NCBI RefSeq assembly: GCF_000283155.1
Contig: NW_004454178.1
Location: forward strand, 10,392,680-10,456,679
Length of the DNA stretch: 64,000 nucleotides
Direction: 5' to 3'
Source of the DNA: Ceratotherium simum simum
Lineage: Eukaryota > Chordata > Mammalia > Perissodactyla > Rhinocerotidae
The notes beneath the pieces are model-generated. The model saw only the letters and a list, made by a program, of their open reading frames with translations, was not told the origin of the DNA and ran no database searches. This document shows, in pieces, positions 22,610 to 33,420 of the stretch; position 1 is the first letter of the stretch; each line of letters begins with the position of its first letter. The position numbers and the translations under genes were made by a program.

Positions 22610-22880
22610 AATTTCTTGCTCCCACAACTCTAGGCTCTGTAGGTTTTGAAATTCCTGAGTCACAGAGGTGGAGCACTTCTACCAGGTGACAGAGAGTGTG
22701 TCCCATTAAACTTAACACTATGGCTGCCAATCAATCACTTTAAGATCCTCGTGCCAAAAGGCCAGCAGGCAAGGAACAGAGTCACCAGCCTGGTGGGGAT
22801 AACCAACCCTGACTATCCAAAAAAGGTAAGACTATTGTTACAAATGAGAGCAGGGAAGAATTTGTTTGGCACTGGATGAC
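22610..22880 (+). pseudogene. ERVL dUTPase-domain remnant
   Basis: A 77-codon frame at 22646-22879 contains LPGD, VPLN and, further on, VPKGQQAR...GITNPDY. This layout fits the dUTPase domain that ERVL elements carry after integrase. That enzyme hydrolyses dUTP to keep uracil out of viral DNA. The start at 22646 is fortuitous, because the domain homology begins upstream. The C-terminal motif is lost beyond the stop. No function is expected. Confidence 0.7.
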
Positions 22881-23239
22881 CCACTGGGGAGTGACTTGGC
22901 ACACCCTTACCCATTTTCACAGTACTTGGACAAATGTCCAGGCATGAGAAGGGCATGTTAACAGGAGCTCGGAACCCTCAAGGATGAGAGTCTGGTTTAC
23001 TCCACCAGGTAAGTTACCAAGACCAAAAGAGGTACCAATCAAGGATGAGAGGCATCTAGAATGGGTGGTAAGGAGGGAGAAGAGGAGTACTGGTTGCAGT
23101 TCAAAAACCAGCTGCAGTTGTGGGGCTGTAGTTTGTCCCATTAACCTGCCAATTCTAAGTTTCTCTACGAAAAGAGACCATTCCTATTTGGGAACAGCCA
23201 TTTTTAGATAGGATGAGCTCTCTCTAAGAGGCAAATGCA

Positions 23240-23735
23240 TGCAAAGAATAGAATGTAGTAAATGCTGTGCTACGCCACCCAATTCCTCTTCAGAACCAAG
23301 GACTCATTCTCCAGTTTGCAGGAAGGTTAGCCACTGATGGTCCACTCGGAGTCTCTCTTCAGGAATTGTTCTCCACTTGAGGGAAGTTGTTTTGTCCATG
23401 GAGGCAAACCACATCCATAGACTGGTTGATGTGGGGGCTACAGAACCCAGGACATTTGCCTTAGGTGGAACGATTCGGAAGGACCATTCCACCCCCAGAG
23501 CTCCTCATAGGATGGCCTGAGTTCTCTCTTGCAACTGGATCACAGTTCAACCTCTCCCTCTGCCGGGTCCTGCTTCCTTCACCCCTCGTCAGTGCTATTC
23601 ATGAGTGCACTCCCCAATAAACCTTCTCCATGCAAATATCTTAGTCTGTTTCCCAGGGAACCCAGCCTATGATGGCTAGTAAAAGGAACTTTAAAATGTG
23701 TTTGGAAGAAACCTTTGGAGGTATACTGGTGTTAG
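23240..23735 (+). mobile_element. LTR-like ERV fragment with AATAAA end (copy 2)
   Basis: The order CTTGCAACTGGATCACAGTTC, CTCCCTCTGCCGG, CACTCCCCAATAAACC, TCTCCATGCAAATATC, TTTCCCAGGGAACCCAGCC parallels 17800-17930, and the next bases (AACTTTAAAATGTGTTTGG) parallel 17978-18000. It may be the 3' LTR of the internal region before it. Borders are uncertain. Confidence 0.5.
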
Positions 23736-26700
23736 TCATCTCTGTTCTAAGTGAGTGCGAGTAACGAATCCCCTCCAGTTAAAGGAAAAACTGGATGAAG
23801 TGAAGCAAAAACTGTGACATGAAATGCGATTCCAATTAAAGTTAAAATGATATGTTACTTTCAGGATAATACCTTCATTTGATCATAAAGAGAGAAGAAT
23901 ATAATTTTTTAGAATGGAAAACCAGCTCTCCCCCTCAAAAGTAAAAGTTGAATAGCCATTAAAGAACCTCACCCACCAGAAGTGAACTCTAGAGGACAGA
24001 GATTGAGGGGCTCTGATGGTAAATGTGTGGTCCCAAGGGACCCAAAGCTTTGCCAGAATCTGTCCCTTCGCCCCAAACACCTAGATTTCTCTATGGGTAA
24101 TTACTCCTCTGCCACTGGGTGTTTGTTCTAGGAAGAAGAGAGGTTCCCAAAACCTGCCTCTCAACACCCCCAACATCAGGTGGCAGATCCTTCTGTAGAT
24201 GAGGAGAAAACTTAGCCCTTAGACATTTGGTTGATGGTGTAATCTATGATAGACAGCAACATATACGTTATCAGAAGATTATAGTTATCTGTGCTTACCT
24301 ATGTGGACTTCTAAATTTCAAAGACTTAAAAAAATAAACAACTAAAATTGTTCTGCATATATTGAATCTGAGGTCTAGAAGGACCTGGGGTCCAGCACTC
24401 TGAACACAGACACATCCCAGACTAATAAGGAACCTGGATGATGCAGAAGATGGGACCCAGCCACCATAGAGCCTGAGGCAATCTCTGGGCATTGAATACA
24501 TGCCTGATGACAGCTTGTTTGCTTGTCATTTGTCTCTTTCTCAAAAAAGAATGAAAAATGTGCAAAACTGCTTTTGGTTTCTGTTTTTGTAATTGTTTGC
24601 AAGCCGGCTAAATGGTAATTTACTGTATTTTAATTTCTCTTTGGAGATGATATAGCTTCTTTAAAACATTTTCTACATTTTTCGTCATGTGTTGTCTAAT
24701 ACTAAGAAATAATGCACATACCCAAGTCTGCATTTTCATCACATTAGGGACCACTAGAAGAGTCTATTTCCTGAAGAAAGGGGCAAAGATGGAGAGTAGG
24801 CAGAATGTGCTAAGAAACATGTTCCAGAGTATGTTTCACCCACACAAATGGGAGTGGAATAAATGTTTTCTACCACAGAAGCAGCTAGCACAGTTTTATC
24901 TTGATCCACTCCACCTCCAGGCTTCCAAGTTCCACAACTGAGAAAAGAGGATTTACAGTCTTTTTAATATGGATTTTAGATAGAGTTGGGTTATTTTTAA
25001 GTTTAATGATGACATCTGGCCCAGGGACCTTAGACACCAATATTGTCAAATGACTTCCTTCCTTCTTTGGTTTCTATATTCAGCACCCATCATAGGTAAG
25101 CTGCGGATGAATATAGTAAATGACAATCTAGGTAATTCCACATAGACTCTACTTCACGTGAGCATCAAAGATACAGAGATATGGTATGGAAGCTGCTTTC
25201 ACCTTTATGGGTGTCATGGGAGCAAAAATAATCTCATAGGATCTCTACCAGGATGGTTTTTAAAAATTGATTTTAAAATAATATTTCTGCCTTCTTGAGG
25301 TTAGCTTATATCCTGTGATGATCAGAATCATTTCACATCTATCATGATTAAATTTTAACGTTAGATGCTGTAATAGGTCTGTGCGTCTGATTTTTCTATC
25401 CCTGGCTCTAGTTATATATACCTATAGCTGGAACCACAGTCCCTGCAGCTTTCCAGAAAGAAACAGGAATGTTTTGCATATAAAGAGTTTCCAAAACGCT
25501 GCCCCTCTTAGCTTAGAGAAAGAAGACTGTCTCTCTAGTATCAGACCACTTCTAGAACCAGTACAAAATGGATACTATCAGAGGAACTGTACTGACCAGA
25601 AAGAGAGAGAGGAATTAGGTTTCCTCTTGTTTTTTATGAATTTCATGAGCCTATCTAAGTAGGGTAATCCAGATGGTTTATCAGGATACTTCTTTACAAA
25701 TAATTTGTGACTAAATCCCAATTTATAAATAAGGTAGAAGTTGACCCTCAAGATTGATGCTAGGGTGGGATGCTCACAGCTCCACACTGCAACTCCCCAT
25801 CTTCTTCCTCTTTCCAGGTTGTTTCTGATGCTGTTACTCAATATTTTCAGGCACTGCAGAACTCTGGAAAACTGTTTAGAAAAGTCTTCTCTAATTAAAT
25901 AATAATATCATACGTTTGTAGTCCTAATTGCTGTATTCTGTGAAAAGTTTAGACAGAGGGAGCCTCCTGGGAGGTGTGACTTGAGAAGTGCCAATGATTT
26001 TCTGCCTCCTGGGACTCTGCTAGGTACCCTTCCTCCTTTTCTTTGGGTTAAGGCGCTATTTATGTTATGGATCCCTGATGGGGGGGGGACTTTATCTGAA
26101 AGGATCACCATATTCCTTCAGAATCCATCATTACATGCTGAGTGGGGATTTTTCCATGATGACACAGAGCTGGGATAAACCAGTTCCACCAGCACAGCTG
26201 GGTGTAGATGAGAGGTCCTTTTTAGGTCATGACTTTGTGAGGTCAGACATTGGACAGAGAGATGTTGATGTGGAGAGAGGCATGAGGAAATAGCTTAAAC
26301 AGGAGATACTGTCCAGTGCAGCAGATTATGCAGCTGTGATGGGCCAGCCCGTGCAACCACACGGCAAAGGAACAATTGGGCATTTCTACTAGTGAAGAAA
26401 TGGAAGACAATGGCCATACAGAAAAGAAAGATAGTGGCGCATAGACCAGGCCCTGTGTTACGATTTTGCTGAGGACTAGCTGGCTGTCATTTCCAAGTCC
26501 CGAATAGAATTAACGGACATTAGTGAGATAATTTGTTACTGGCCCCTGAATAGTATGGTATTGTGTGGTACTGTGGGCAAGTATGAATGAGAAGAAGCTC
26601 TCCTAAATATGCAGAAGGAGGTTGGATGACATCACAGATAGTTAATCAAAAATTTCAAGCTACAGATTTATTAGATTTGGGGTAAGGGCACTTCTTTTGA

Positions 26701-26929
26701 ATCCTGTTTCAATATTCTATCTTTAGTCCTTAAAAATAGTTATCAAATTTGTTTCCTTGTGTCTGCCTTTATTGATTACAAATGTTCCCAAATGTCAAGA
26801 CCATGGAAAATGGTAACAAACTCTCAATTCCTCATGTTAACAAGCACCACATTTGCTCCAAAAGATGGTGAAGAATAGGAAAAAAAAGAATCAGCACACA
26901 GATGATTTAAATCATGTCGTTTATAAAGA
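23736..26929. other. Unassigned sequence, no supported gene
   Basis: No repeat family recognised in about 3 kb. All frames are below 95 codons with no family resemblance. A G9 run sits at about 26080-26088. Confidence 0.5.
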
Positions 26930-27500
26930 CGTAGAGAAACAGACTTCGGTTAGGGCGCAATCTGCTTGGATTTGAGTGTAATTTAAAGATGGACACTTTT
27001 TCTACAGGGTTGGCATTTTGTCTTCCTGAAGCCAGAATAGATTCCATCCAGATGCTTCATGTTTTTGCCCTGAGAGCAAACATTTACATGGGAACCGAGC
27101 TGGAGGAGCTGAACAAAGCAATCTTATACATTCTAAATTTGGGTGATTGCATCATTGAAGTCCTAACCATACTAAGAGTCAAACCCAGCTTTTATTTTTA
27201 TTGAGCATTTGCAACTAATTCCCACTGATCAAAGACAATTTAGTCTCTCTTTTTTTCAATGTTCTCTTTGGCAAATAAATCGTACTCTGTAAGGATGGCA
27301 TGGGAACCATTCCGCTTTCCAGCAGCCGCACAATTCCACTGTTGCGAGGGGAAAGAGGAATGGGGAAAGGCAGTGCATTTGGGGAATTCATTAAGCGGCT
27401 GAATTCATTAAATGCTGGAAGGAGATAATTTAGACCTTTTTTGTTAATACAATAATTTGCAACTGTATAATTATCAGGGTTGGCTTTAGTCTGGGACCAA
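26930..27500. other. Candidate conserved noncoding stretch
   Basis: Unique, repeat-free, AT-rich sequence with paired words (GGGGAATTCATTAAGCGG and GCTGAATTCATTAAATGC at about 27380-27415) and several homeodomain-type ATTA cores. The call rests on texture only; conservation cannot be seen from one sequence. Confidence 0.3.
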
Positions 27501-28334
27501 ATTTCATATTTATACTTAAATGAAAATTATCAACCACTTATACTGAGAAAATATGAGCTTCTAGGTTGAGGTTATTGGTAAGATGTGGGGTTTCAGAATC
27601 CCCACTTTGCTTCTTTCTAATTAGGTTTTACAGTCTGGGGGGGTGGGCAAAGGAGGGAGGTGTGACCCAAGGTGGAGACGGTGCCTGTGTAAGGCAGGAA
27701 ACTGAAGTAGAAGCTTTGAGCTTGAGGCTGCAGCAAAGAAGCTCAGGTCTTATTCCTGACCATCTCAGGTCTTTCATTTCTTTAGCTGTAAGATAATGAA
27801 GCCACTAACATTATGGTGAGTCCAGGAGCAGATCCATATTTTTAAGGGTCCAGAACTTATACAATTTGGGAGGCTCTCTTTAAGAAAATGAATATATATA
27901 TTATAAATTCTACGTTGGGTCTAAGGCATTGGAATGGGCCATTGCAATTAAAGGGCCCTGAAGCTTAAGCTTTGCTAACTTCATGATAAATCCACCTCTA
28001 GGTGTGTTAATGTAACTGGGAGAAGGAACAGCGACTCTCCCAGGTTGCCCTGATAATCCATAAAAGAGCTGCCATTTGCGTTGGCGGGGTTGCCTTTCAG
28101 AGGGAGGTAGTAAGGTCTTCTCTAGGACTTGAGAGGATAGAAGCAGGATATTGCTATCTGCTGAAAACTGAAGGTTATTGACAGGAGTTTTAAGGTGTTG
28201 TCCCATCATGAACCTCCGCTGATAAGGCACCCTCTGTTTTATAAACATGGTTACACCTAGGTGCAAATTCCCTGGGTGGGGATGATATGTTTGAACTCCT
28301 ATGTTTCAGACAGACAGTCATAAGCTATAGCATG
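27501..28334. other. Unassigned sequence
   Basis: No gene or repeat assigned. The minus-strand frame 27910-28266 (118 codons) has no recognisable domain. Confidence 0.45.
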
Positions 28335-28475
28335 CAATTCTCACAGCTGCCTTGGGAATATTTTCAACTCCATTTTGTAGATGCTGACTTGATCAACATC
28401 ACCGAGTCAGCAAGGAAATGAGGAGTTAAGCTTGGGTGTACCTAGCCCTGAAGTCCACACTGTGCTCACCCACTC
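28335..28475 (+). mobile_element. MIR SINE fragment
   Basis: AATTCTCACAGCTGCCTTGGG, CTCCATTTTGTAGATGCTGA, GAGTCAGCAAGGAAATGAGG and a 'CACACTGTGCTCACCCAC' end follow MIR sense order with heavy divergence. Confidence 0.5.
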
Positions 28476-28974
28476 CTCACTGAAGAGTGCTTAGGGGCTG
28501 CAGCCTGTGGAGTTTCCATAGGTGATTTGAACTTTCTGTGTGGTCTCACTGGTAAGCTGTCCAGCCAGCCAAAGTGCCACCCCACCTCTTGAGAAGATGA
28601 CCCAGACACACTTCCACCATGGAGGGCTGTGCCCTCCCTTCTGGTTTGACAGCTGGTCAGTGGAATAAAAATATTTACTCTGCTTTGGGCTTAGTGAAGT
28701 CCTGACCTGGAAAGATGTCAACTTAAAACGAAATAATTTTCATTCCTTGGGTTTGTAAATAACCAGAAAGTGGTTATATTTACTTTCTTGTAGGGATATA
28801 TTCTAGAATATACACTCATTCTGATGCTGTTTAGAAAGAGTCCATTTCATGGACTTCCAAACAGGTGAGATTCTCTGGATAATAATTATTAGTCTTGGGC
28901 CTCATCAGACATGGATCTTGCACGAGGAGAAGGAGAAATATTACTAAGAAGAGAGACAAAAGATTCTAACTCAA
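28476..28974. other. Unassigned sequence
   Basis: No gene or repeat recognised. Confidence 0.5.
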
Positions 28975-28988
28975 TATAGGGCCCTTTT

Positions 28989-29184
28989 CTTTTCTTTTTG
29001 GTGAGAAAGATTGGCCTTGAGCTAACATCTGTGCCAATCTTCCTCTATTTTGTATATGAGATGCCGCCACAGCATGGCTTGATGAGCGGTGTGTAGGTCC
29101 ATGCCCGGGATCCAAACCCGTGAACCCTGGGCCGTTGAAGTGGAGCATGTGAACTTAATGACTATGCCACCAGGGCATAGTCAT
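28989..29184 (-). mobile_element. ERE-type SINE, short form, with rearranged head
   Basis: Antisense copy with GAGCTAACATCTGTGCCAATC, CCGCCACAGCATGGC, CCCGGGATCCAAACCCG and CTATGCCACCAGGG. The expected GGCCGGCCCC end is replaced by an inverted copy of its own neighbouring bases (see 29158-29184). The target duplication TATAGGGC(C/T)CTTTT is at 28975-28987 and 29185-29197. Only one tail repeat is present. Confidence 0.9.
29158..29184. repeat. Perfect 11-base inverted repeat at SINE head
   Basis: ATGACTATGCC (29158-29168), five-base loop ACCAG, then GGCATAGTCAT (29174-29184). The arms are exact reverse complements. Confidence 0.95.
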
Positions 29185-29197
29185 TATAGGGCTCTTT

Positions 29198-29499
29198 TAT
29201 AAAGAAATCCTCCTTTTCCACAGTCTCTGTGTCTTTTCTTCTCTGCTATGCCCCACCCTCTTCAACTATCACACACACATCCTTCTCATAGGTAGTAATA
29301 AAAAAGTCAACCAGGATCCAACAGCATTTGGATGCTTACGTTTCTTAAAAACCTCCTCAAACCCTTGGGCAGGAATAGAGTTCTCTTTCTCACAGATTAG
29401 TCTCTACCAATTTCGTATTTAGAAATGTGATCTTTTGAGACCAGTGTGTGTCTGTTATGCTCTGGATCCACAGTGACTGAATACCTATTTCTTTTTTGA
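29198..29499. other. Unassigned sequence
   Basis: Nothing recognised apart from a short CACACACA run near 29270. Confidence 0.5.
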
Positions 29500-30240
29500 A
29501 ACCATTAAGACTGGTGGTTACTTCCCCCAAAGGTGGGACATGTCTGAAGGCAATTAAGGGGAGGCTTTTGTTGTGAAGCCTTCTGGAAAAGGGGCAGCTG
29601 TGGCTCCATCAAAGCTTTCCAGCCTGGTAATGAAACCAAACTCACTCCCCTTCTTGTGACTGCTCTTAGAAGCTTGGAAACAATAACTGTGCTGGTGCAG
29701 GCTCGGAATACATTGAAATAGGCCTGTCAAGTGTCAGTTTATACAGGAGGTGATGGAGTATGCGCTGACATCATGTAATCAAAAGGAAAAAATTACACCG
29801 TGTGTCTTGCCTGGGAAAAATAGACTGCAACGTAGCAAGTTGTATTTCATGCTCCCTGCCCAGAGCCACAATTCCTTCCTTTATTTACTCATAGAGCGCC
29901 TATTTAACTACATGGTGGTGGTTTACAAATAATCAAAGTGTGGGGCTGTTTCACGCGTTTTTAAAGACATCAGCTCTGGTGGATCAGATAAAATCCAACC
30001 CACCTCAGCAGGAACTAACTTGTTTAAGAAAACCAGCTGTCAACAGGAAAGAGAAACTCAGAGGGCTCACCAAGTTAATCATGCTTTTGACAGACCCTGA
30101 GAAATTCGCTGCTTGATTTTTTAGTGACATGTTGGGCAAATGCAGAAAGGCAGCGCCTTCCATCAACTGGGAATCAATTATGAAGTTGATTGGGGTGATT
30201 GTTTTTCAAATTACTCAAACAGATCGAGGTTCAGGGAATG
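29500..30240. other. Candidate conserved noncoding stretch
   Basis: About 740 bases free of recognisable repeats, with dense transcription-factor-like words: CAATTAAGGGG, TGACATCATGTAATC, CCAGCTGTCAACAGG, GTTAATCATGC, GAATCAATTATGAAG. No coding frame. Inference from composition only. Confidence 0.3.
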
Positions 30241-31317
30241 GCAGAAAATTTAAGGTCTTCCCAGAGGAGCACGTGGTGTAGAGAAAAGGGAAAGGGAGTT
30301 TAGAGCAGGCACGAAGGGCTGGGAAAACCTAGATTCTCTCCCTCTGACTCTGGGCTGAACAGCGTCCCCACCTCACCTGTCTCTCTGAAGACGTTCATCT
30401 TCTGGTGGCTACCATTGAGTTTTCTCCTCGGGGGTTACCTGGCAGGATCACAGGCAAAACTCTTAGAGAAATCCCCTCTCTTCCTTTGCCCTACCCTGGG
30501 ACTTCCAGCCTCTCCTGGAAAAACCTTTTCTGAATTATTATTAATTTCAGAAGTGCAATGCAAATGCCAAATACATACAACATGGGATGGTGCTGATATT
30601 GTTTCTAATCATTTTTCACCCGTCTTGAAATTTACAAGGTCTTTGTTTTGTAAGTCCCCAATATTATCAGCTTGGTGTTAGATTGCCTAAGAATCAGCAT
30701 TGTCCTGGAAGGAATTTTGAAAGCAAACCCCCTTGGTCAGCACCAAGGGGTGTTTTTATATCATAGATATATTTTATTAATAGTTTAATTGTGAAATATA
30801 ACATACCTACCAAAAATGGGTAAGATAATGCTATAGACATTTTCTTAGGTAATTCAGAAAGCTCTCTGGCAAGAAGGTTCGATAGAGTCGTAACACATGT
30901 ACCAACGAAGAGCTATTTTGTATTTTGTTTTATTCAGTGGAGGGGAAGGTTGGTAGAAAGAGTCCACGGAAAGATATAATTTTGACTTTTATGATCTGCT
31001 CTGTGAGTGAATATCAAGCATGGTATTTCCCAAATTTGTTAGATGTTGCTCAGTAAATCAGGATTGGCTGGATTTTCATCTAGGAAGGGAACTAGACCAA
31101 AGTCACAGCCAAACACAGCAACAGGACAGGCTATCTCTCACTGCACAGTCCTCATGTGGAAAACCAACTTGAACAGAAGGTTTATTAAGTCAAAGAGAAG
31201 TTTCAGAAAATGATGAGAAACAAGGTGAATATGTTATGGTTCAAAGGTTTGCATTAAAAAAAGTTAAATAGGAACATTTAGTGGGATGCAATAATAGTGT
31301 GCCATTTGAGGTCATAT
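30241..31317. other. Unassigned sequence
   Basis: No gene or repeat recognised. A small hairpin at 30729-30750 is noted under rejected items. Confidence 0.5.
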
Positions 31318-31447
31318 ATTTGGGGTCAGAATGCTTGATTTAGAATCCATGTCCTACCACTTTCTAGCTGCATGACGTTGGGTGACCAGTTTATTATCCA
31401 AGCCTTATTTTCCTTAGCTGTCAAATGTGGGTAGTAATACACATATT
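31318..31447 (-). mobile_element. MIR SINE, antisense, part 1 (split by ERE)
   Basis: TTTGGGGTCAGAATGCTTG, GAATCCATGTCCTACCAC, TTTCTAGCTGCATGACG, TTATTTTCCTTAGCTGTCAAA follow MIR reverse-complement order. It is interrupted at 31458 and resumes after the SINE. Confidence 0.85.
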
Positions 31448-31458
31448 AAGAAATGTTA

Positions 31459-31764
31459 GAGCCCGCCCTGTGGCTTAGCGGTTGGGTGCTTGCGCTCTGC
31501 TGCTGGCTGCCCGGGTTTGGATCCTGGGCACGCACCGACGCATCGCTTCTCCGGCCATGCTGAGGCCACGTCCCACATACAGCAACTAGAAGGCTGTGCA
31601 ACTATGACATACAACTATCTACTGGTGCTTCGGGGAAAAAAAAAAAAGGAGGAGGATTGGCAACAGATGTTAGCTCAGAGCCAGTCTTCCTCAGCAAAAA
31701 GAGAAGGATTAGCATGGATGTTAGCTCAGGACTGATCTTCCTCACAAAAAAAATAAATAAATAA
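31459..31764 (+). mobile_element. ERE-type SINE, long form, inserted in MIR
   Basis: GAGCCCGCCCTGTGGCTTAG, CTCCGGCCATGCTGAGGCC, CAGCAACTAGAAGGCTGTGC, both tail repeats, then AATAAATAAATAAA. The target duplication AAGAAATGTTA is exact at 31448-31458 and 31765-31775. The A box is intact (TGGCTTAGCGG) but the B box is broken (GGGTTTGGATC). Confidence 0.95.
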
Positions 31765-31774
31765 AAGAAATGTT

Positions 31775-31797
31775 ACATGTAGGGAGTCCCTACATGT
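31775..31797. repeat. 23-base near-perfect palindrome
   Basis: ACATGTAGGGA, one base, then TCCCTACATGT. The word TGTTACATGT also occurs twice directly, at 31771-31780 and 31795-31804. It lies next to the SINE target duplication. Confidence 0.95.
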
Positions 31798-31880
31798 TAC
31801 ATGTGTAAAGTCTTAACACAGTGGCTGGCGCATAGTAAAAACTCAATAAACGTAAGTTGCTTCTGCTGCTACTACTGTGG
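31776..31880 (-). mobile_element. MIR SINE, antisense, part 2
   Basis: AACACAGTGGCTGGCGCATAG, AAACTCAATAAACGTAAG and TGCTTCTGCTGCTACTACTG complete the MIR begun before the ERE. The junction region carries a palindrome (31775-31797). Confidence 0.8.
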
Positions 31881-32814
31881 GGCTTCTCGGAGCCTGCAGT
31901 ATGCTAATGAGCGCTATGAGTTTGTAGAAGAGGCTTGTATAGTTCAGCCTGTCCAAAATACTTAACCACCAATCCTTTTTCCATAGAACATCTGGCTGGA
32001 TTCGTGTTTTTTGGCACATCACTTAGAAAATATTGTGACGGACATATCCCCGCGAGATCCTGGCTTATATTCTTTAACATTTGACAGAGAAATTCCTCTC
32101 ACTTCTCTCTACTTACTCAAATCTATGCGTTCTGTTCAGCTCATCTCCAGTCCTTTCTCCAAGAGTCTACCCTCACCTCCCCCACCAGCACTCAACTCCT
32201 TTCTCTTAATTCAGGTGGCCCAGGTCACTTGCATGGTATTGTTGCTTGGACTTTTGGTCTTGGTATCTTCGTCACAGTTTTGATAGATTTCTTATCACAC
32301 TCAACTTGTCTTCTTTGATTTTATTTTACATAGTAAGTCCTCAACTTAGCAACCTGTCATTCACCATTAGATCTCCTGTGCTCACTCAAGACCTATCAGC
32401 ATGGGTTCGGTAAACAGTTGAAGCCTCGAACTGGAGCTTGATTCCCCCTGCAGGTAAGTGTGGAGCCTCACTCATCACCCTCCCCAACTTGTTCCGGAGC
32501 CAGTGTTGTTAGTCCAGCTGTGTTAAGTTATCCACTCCTTCTGATGTCTTTTCCTGCATCACAGGACAATATCTACTGGTTTTGCTGAGACTGTATTACC
32601 GTTTTTATTACATTTCTTTTCTCTGAAGTCAATATTTCATTCTTTGTCTTGGTAATGTATTTTTCTCTCTTTAAACAATTTTAATTTTTTTTTTTATATT
32701 ACCTAGTGAGAGTTTTGTTTAACCACATCTTATTGACCATTATTTGATCTACTGTGCTTAAAAATTACGCCTGTTGGTGGAGAGCTAGTTACAAGAATAG
32801 ATGTAGTATAGTTC
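31881..32814. other. Unassigned sequence with splice-like signals
   Basis: No repeat recognised. An acceptor-like TTTCTCTTAATTCAG ends at 32214 and a perfect donor CAGGTAAGT starts at 32451, framing a 239-base interval without a coding frame of note. Confidence 0.4.
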
Positions 32815-33035
32815 ACTGAAGATATTCAGAGCACAGGCTCTTGAATTAAGATAATCTGGCTTTAGCTCCATCGTTTACTAGCTGTGTGACCTTGGGCAAA
32901 TTAATTAAACTCTCTCTACTGCAGTTTCTCCCTGTATAAAACGGGCTACCTCATAGGGTTGCTGTCACTATTAAATAAGACAATGAAATTTATCTTTCAG
33001 CACAGTGCTTTGCACCAAATAAGGCTCATAAACGT
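32815..33035 (-). mobile_element. MIR SINE, antisense, nearly complete
   Basis: AGCACAGGCTCTTGAATTAAG, TTTACTAGCTGTGTGACC, TTGGGCAAATTAATTAAAC, CTACCTCATAGGGTTGCTG and CAGCACAGTGCTTTGCACC are all in MIR reverse-complement order. Confidence 0.93.
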
Positions 33036-33049
33036 TGTCCAGAGTTGAG

Positions 33050-33420
33050 ACACATTCTCTGCTTTCTTGAGTCTCGCCACCTAGAACAGAAGCAGAGGAA
33101 CTTTTGAAGGAAGAAGACTTTGAGCAGGAATTGCTGATGTAGAAGGGAGAATTGGAAAGACTGGCTCTACTGGGGGTAGAGTGAGAGATGAGGTTGGCAT
33201 AACAGATTGCAGACAAATAGTGGAGGATTTCAAATCCCAAAGTGTGGAATTTTGTCAGCAATGGGAAGTCATTGAACATTTTTAAACAAAATTGTAATGC
33301 TTTCAGCCCTGTGTTTCAGGAAGTTAACTTTGGGAATAGTAAGAAGGAGAAAACGGAACAGAGAGACAGTCAAAGCAGAGACCAATTAAGAGATTAAATT
33401 CTGCTATTCATTCTTTTTTT
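33050..33420 (-). mobile_element. L2 internal fragment, antisense
   Basis: AGAGTGAGAGATGAGGTTGG, GTGTGGAATTTTGTCAGC, AATGGGAAGTCATTGAACAT and TTTTTAAACAAAATTGTAATG match the antisense L2 region upstream of its 3' end. Confidence 0.65.

Larger units (their letters stand above)
20401..23210 (+). mobile_element. ERVL-type internal region, plus strand, heavily decayed
   Basis: About 2.5 kb of retroviral internal sequence (less the ERE inside it). The left part, to about 21570, has short broken frames and fits gag or early pol only by position. The right part is recognised as late pol: an integrase block at 22250-22450, then a dUTPase-like block at 22620-22880. Integrase followed by dUTPase is the ERVL gene order. 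Stops and frameshifts are frequent, no env is seen, and nothing here could be functional. Confidence 0.7.

Noticed and set aside
22646..22879. Functional dUTPase gene
   Set aside because: It is a truncated fragment inside a decayed ERVL pol region with stops in the surrounding frames and no promoter of its own.
27910..28266. 118-codon minus-strand open frame
   Set aside because: No recognisable domain, signal or splice context; consistent with chance.
30729..30750. Hairpin CCCCTTGGT-CAGC-ACCAAGGGG followed by T's, like a bacterial terminator
   Set aside because: The genome is mammalian, where such terminators have no meaning; a 9-base stem is expected by chance at this scale.
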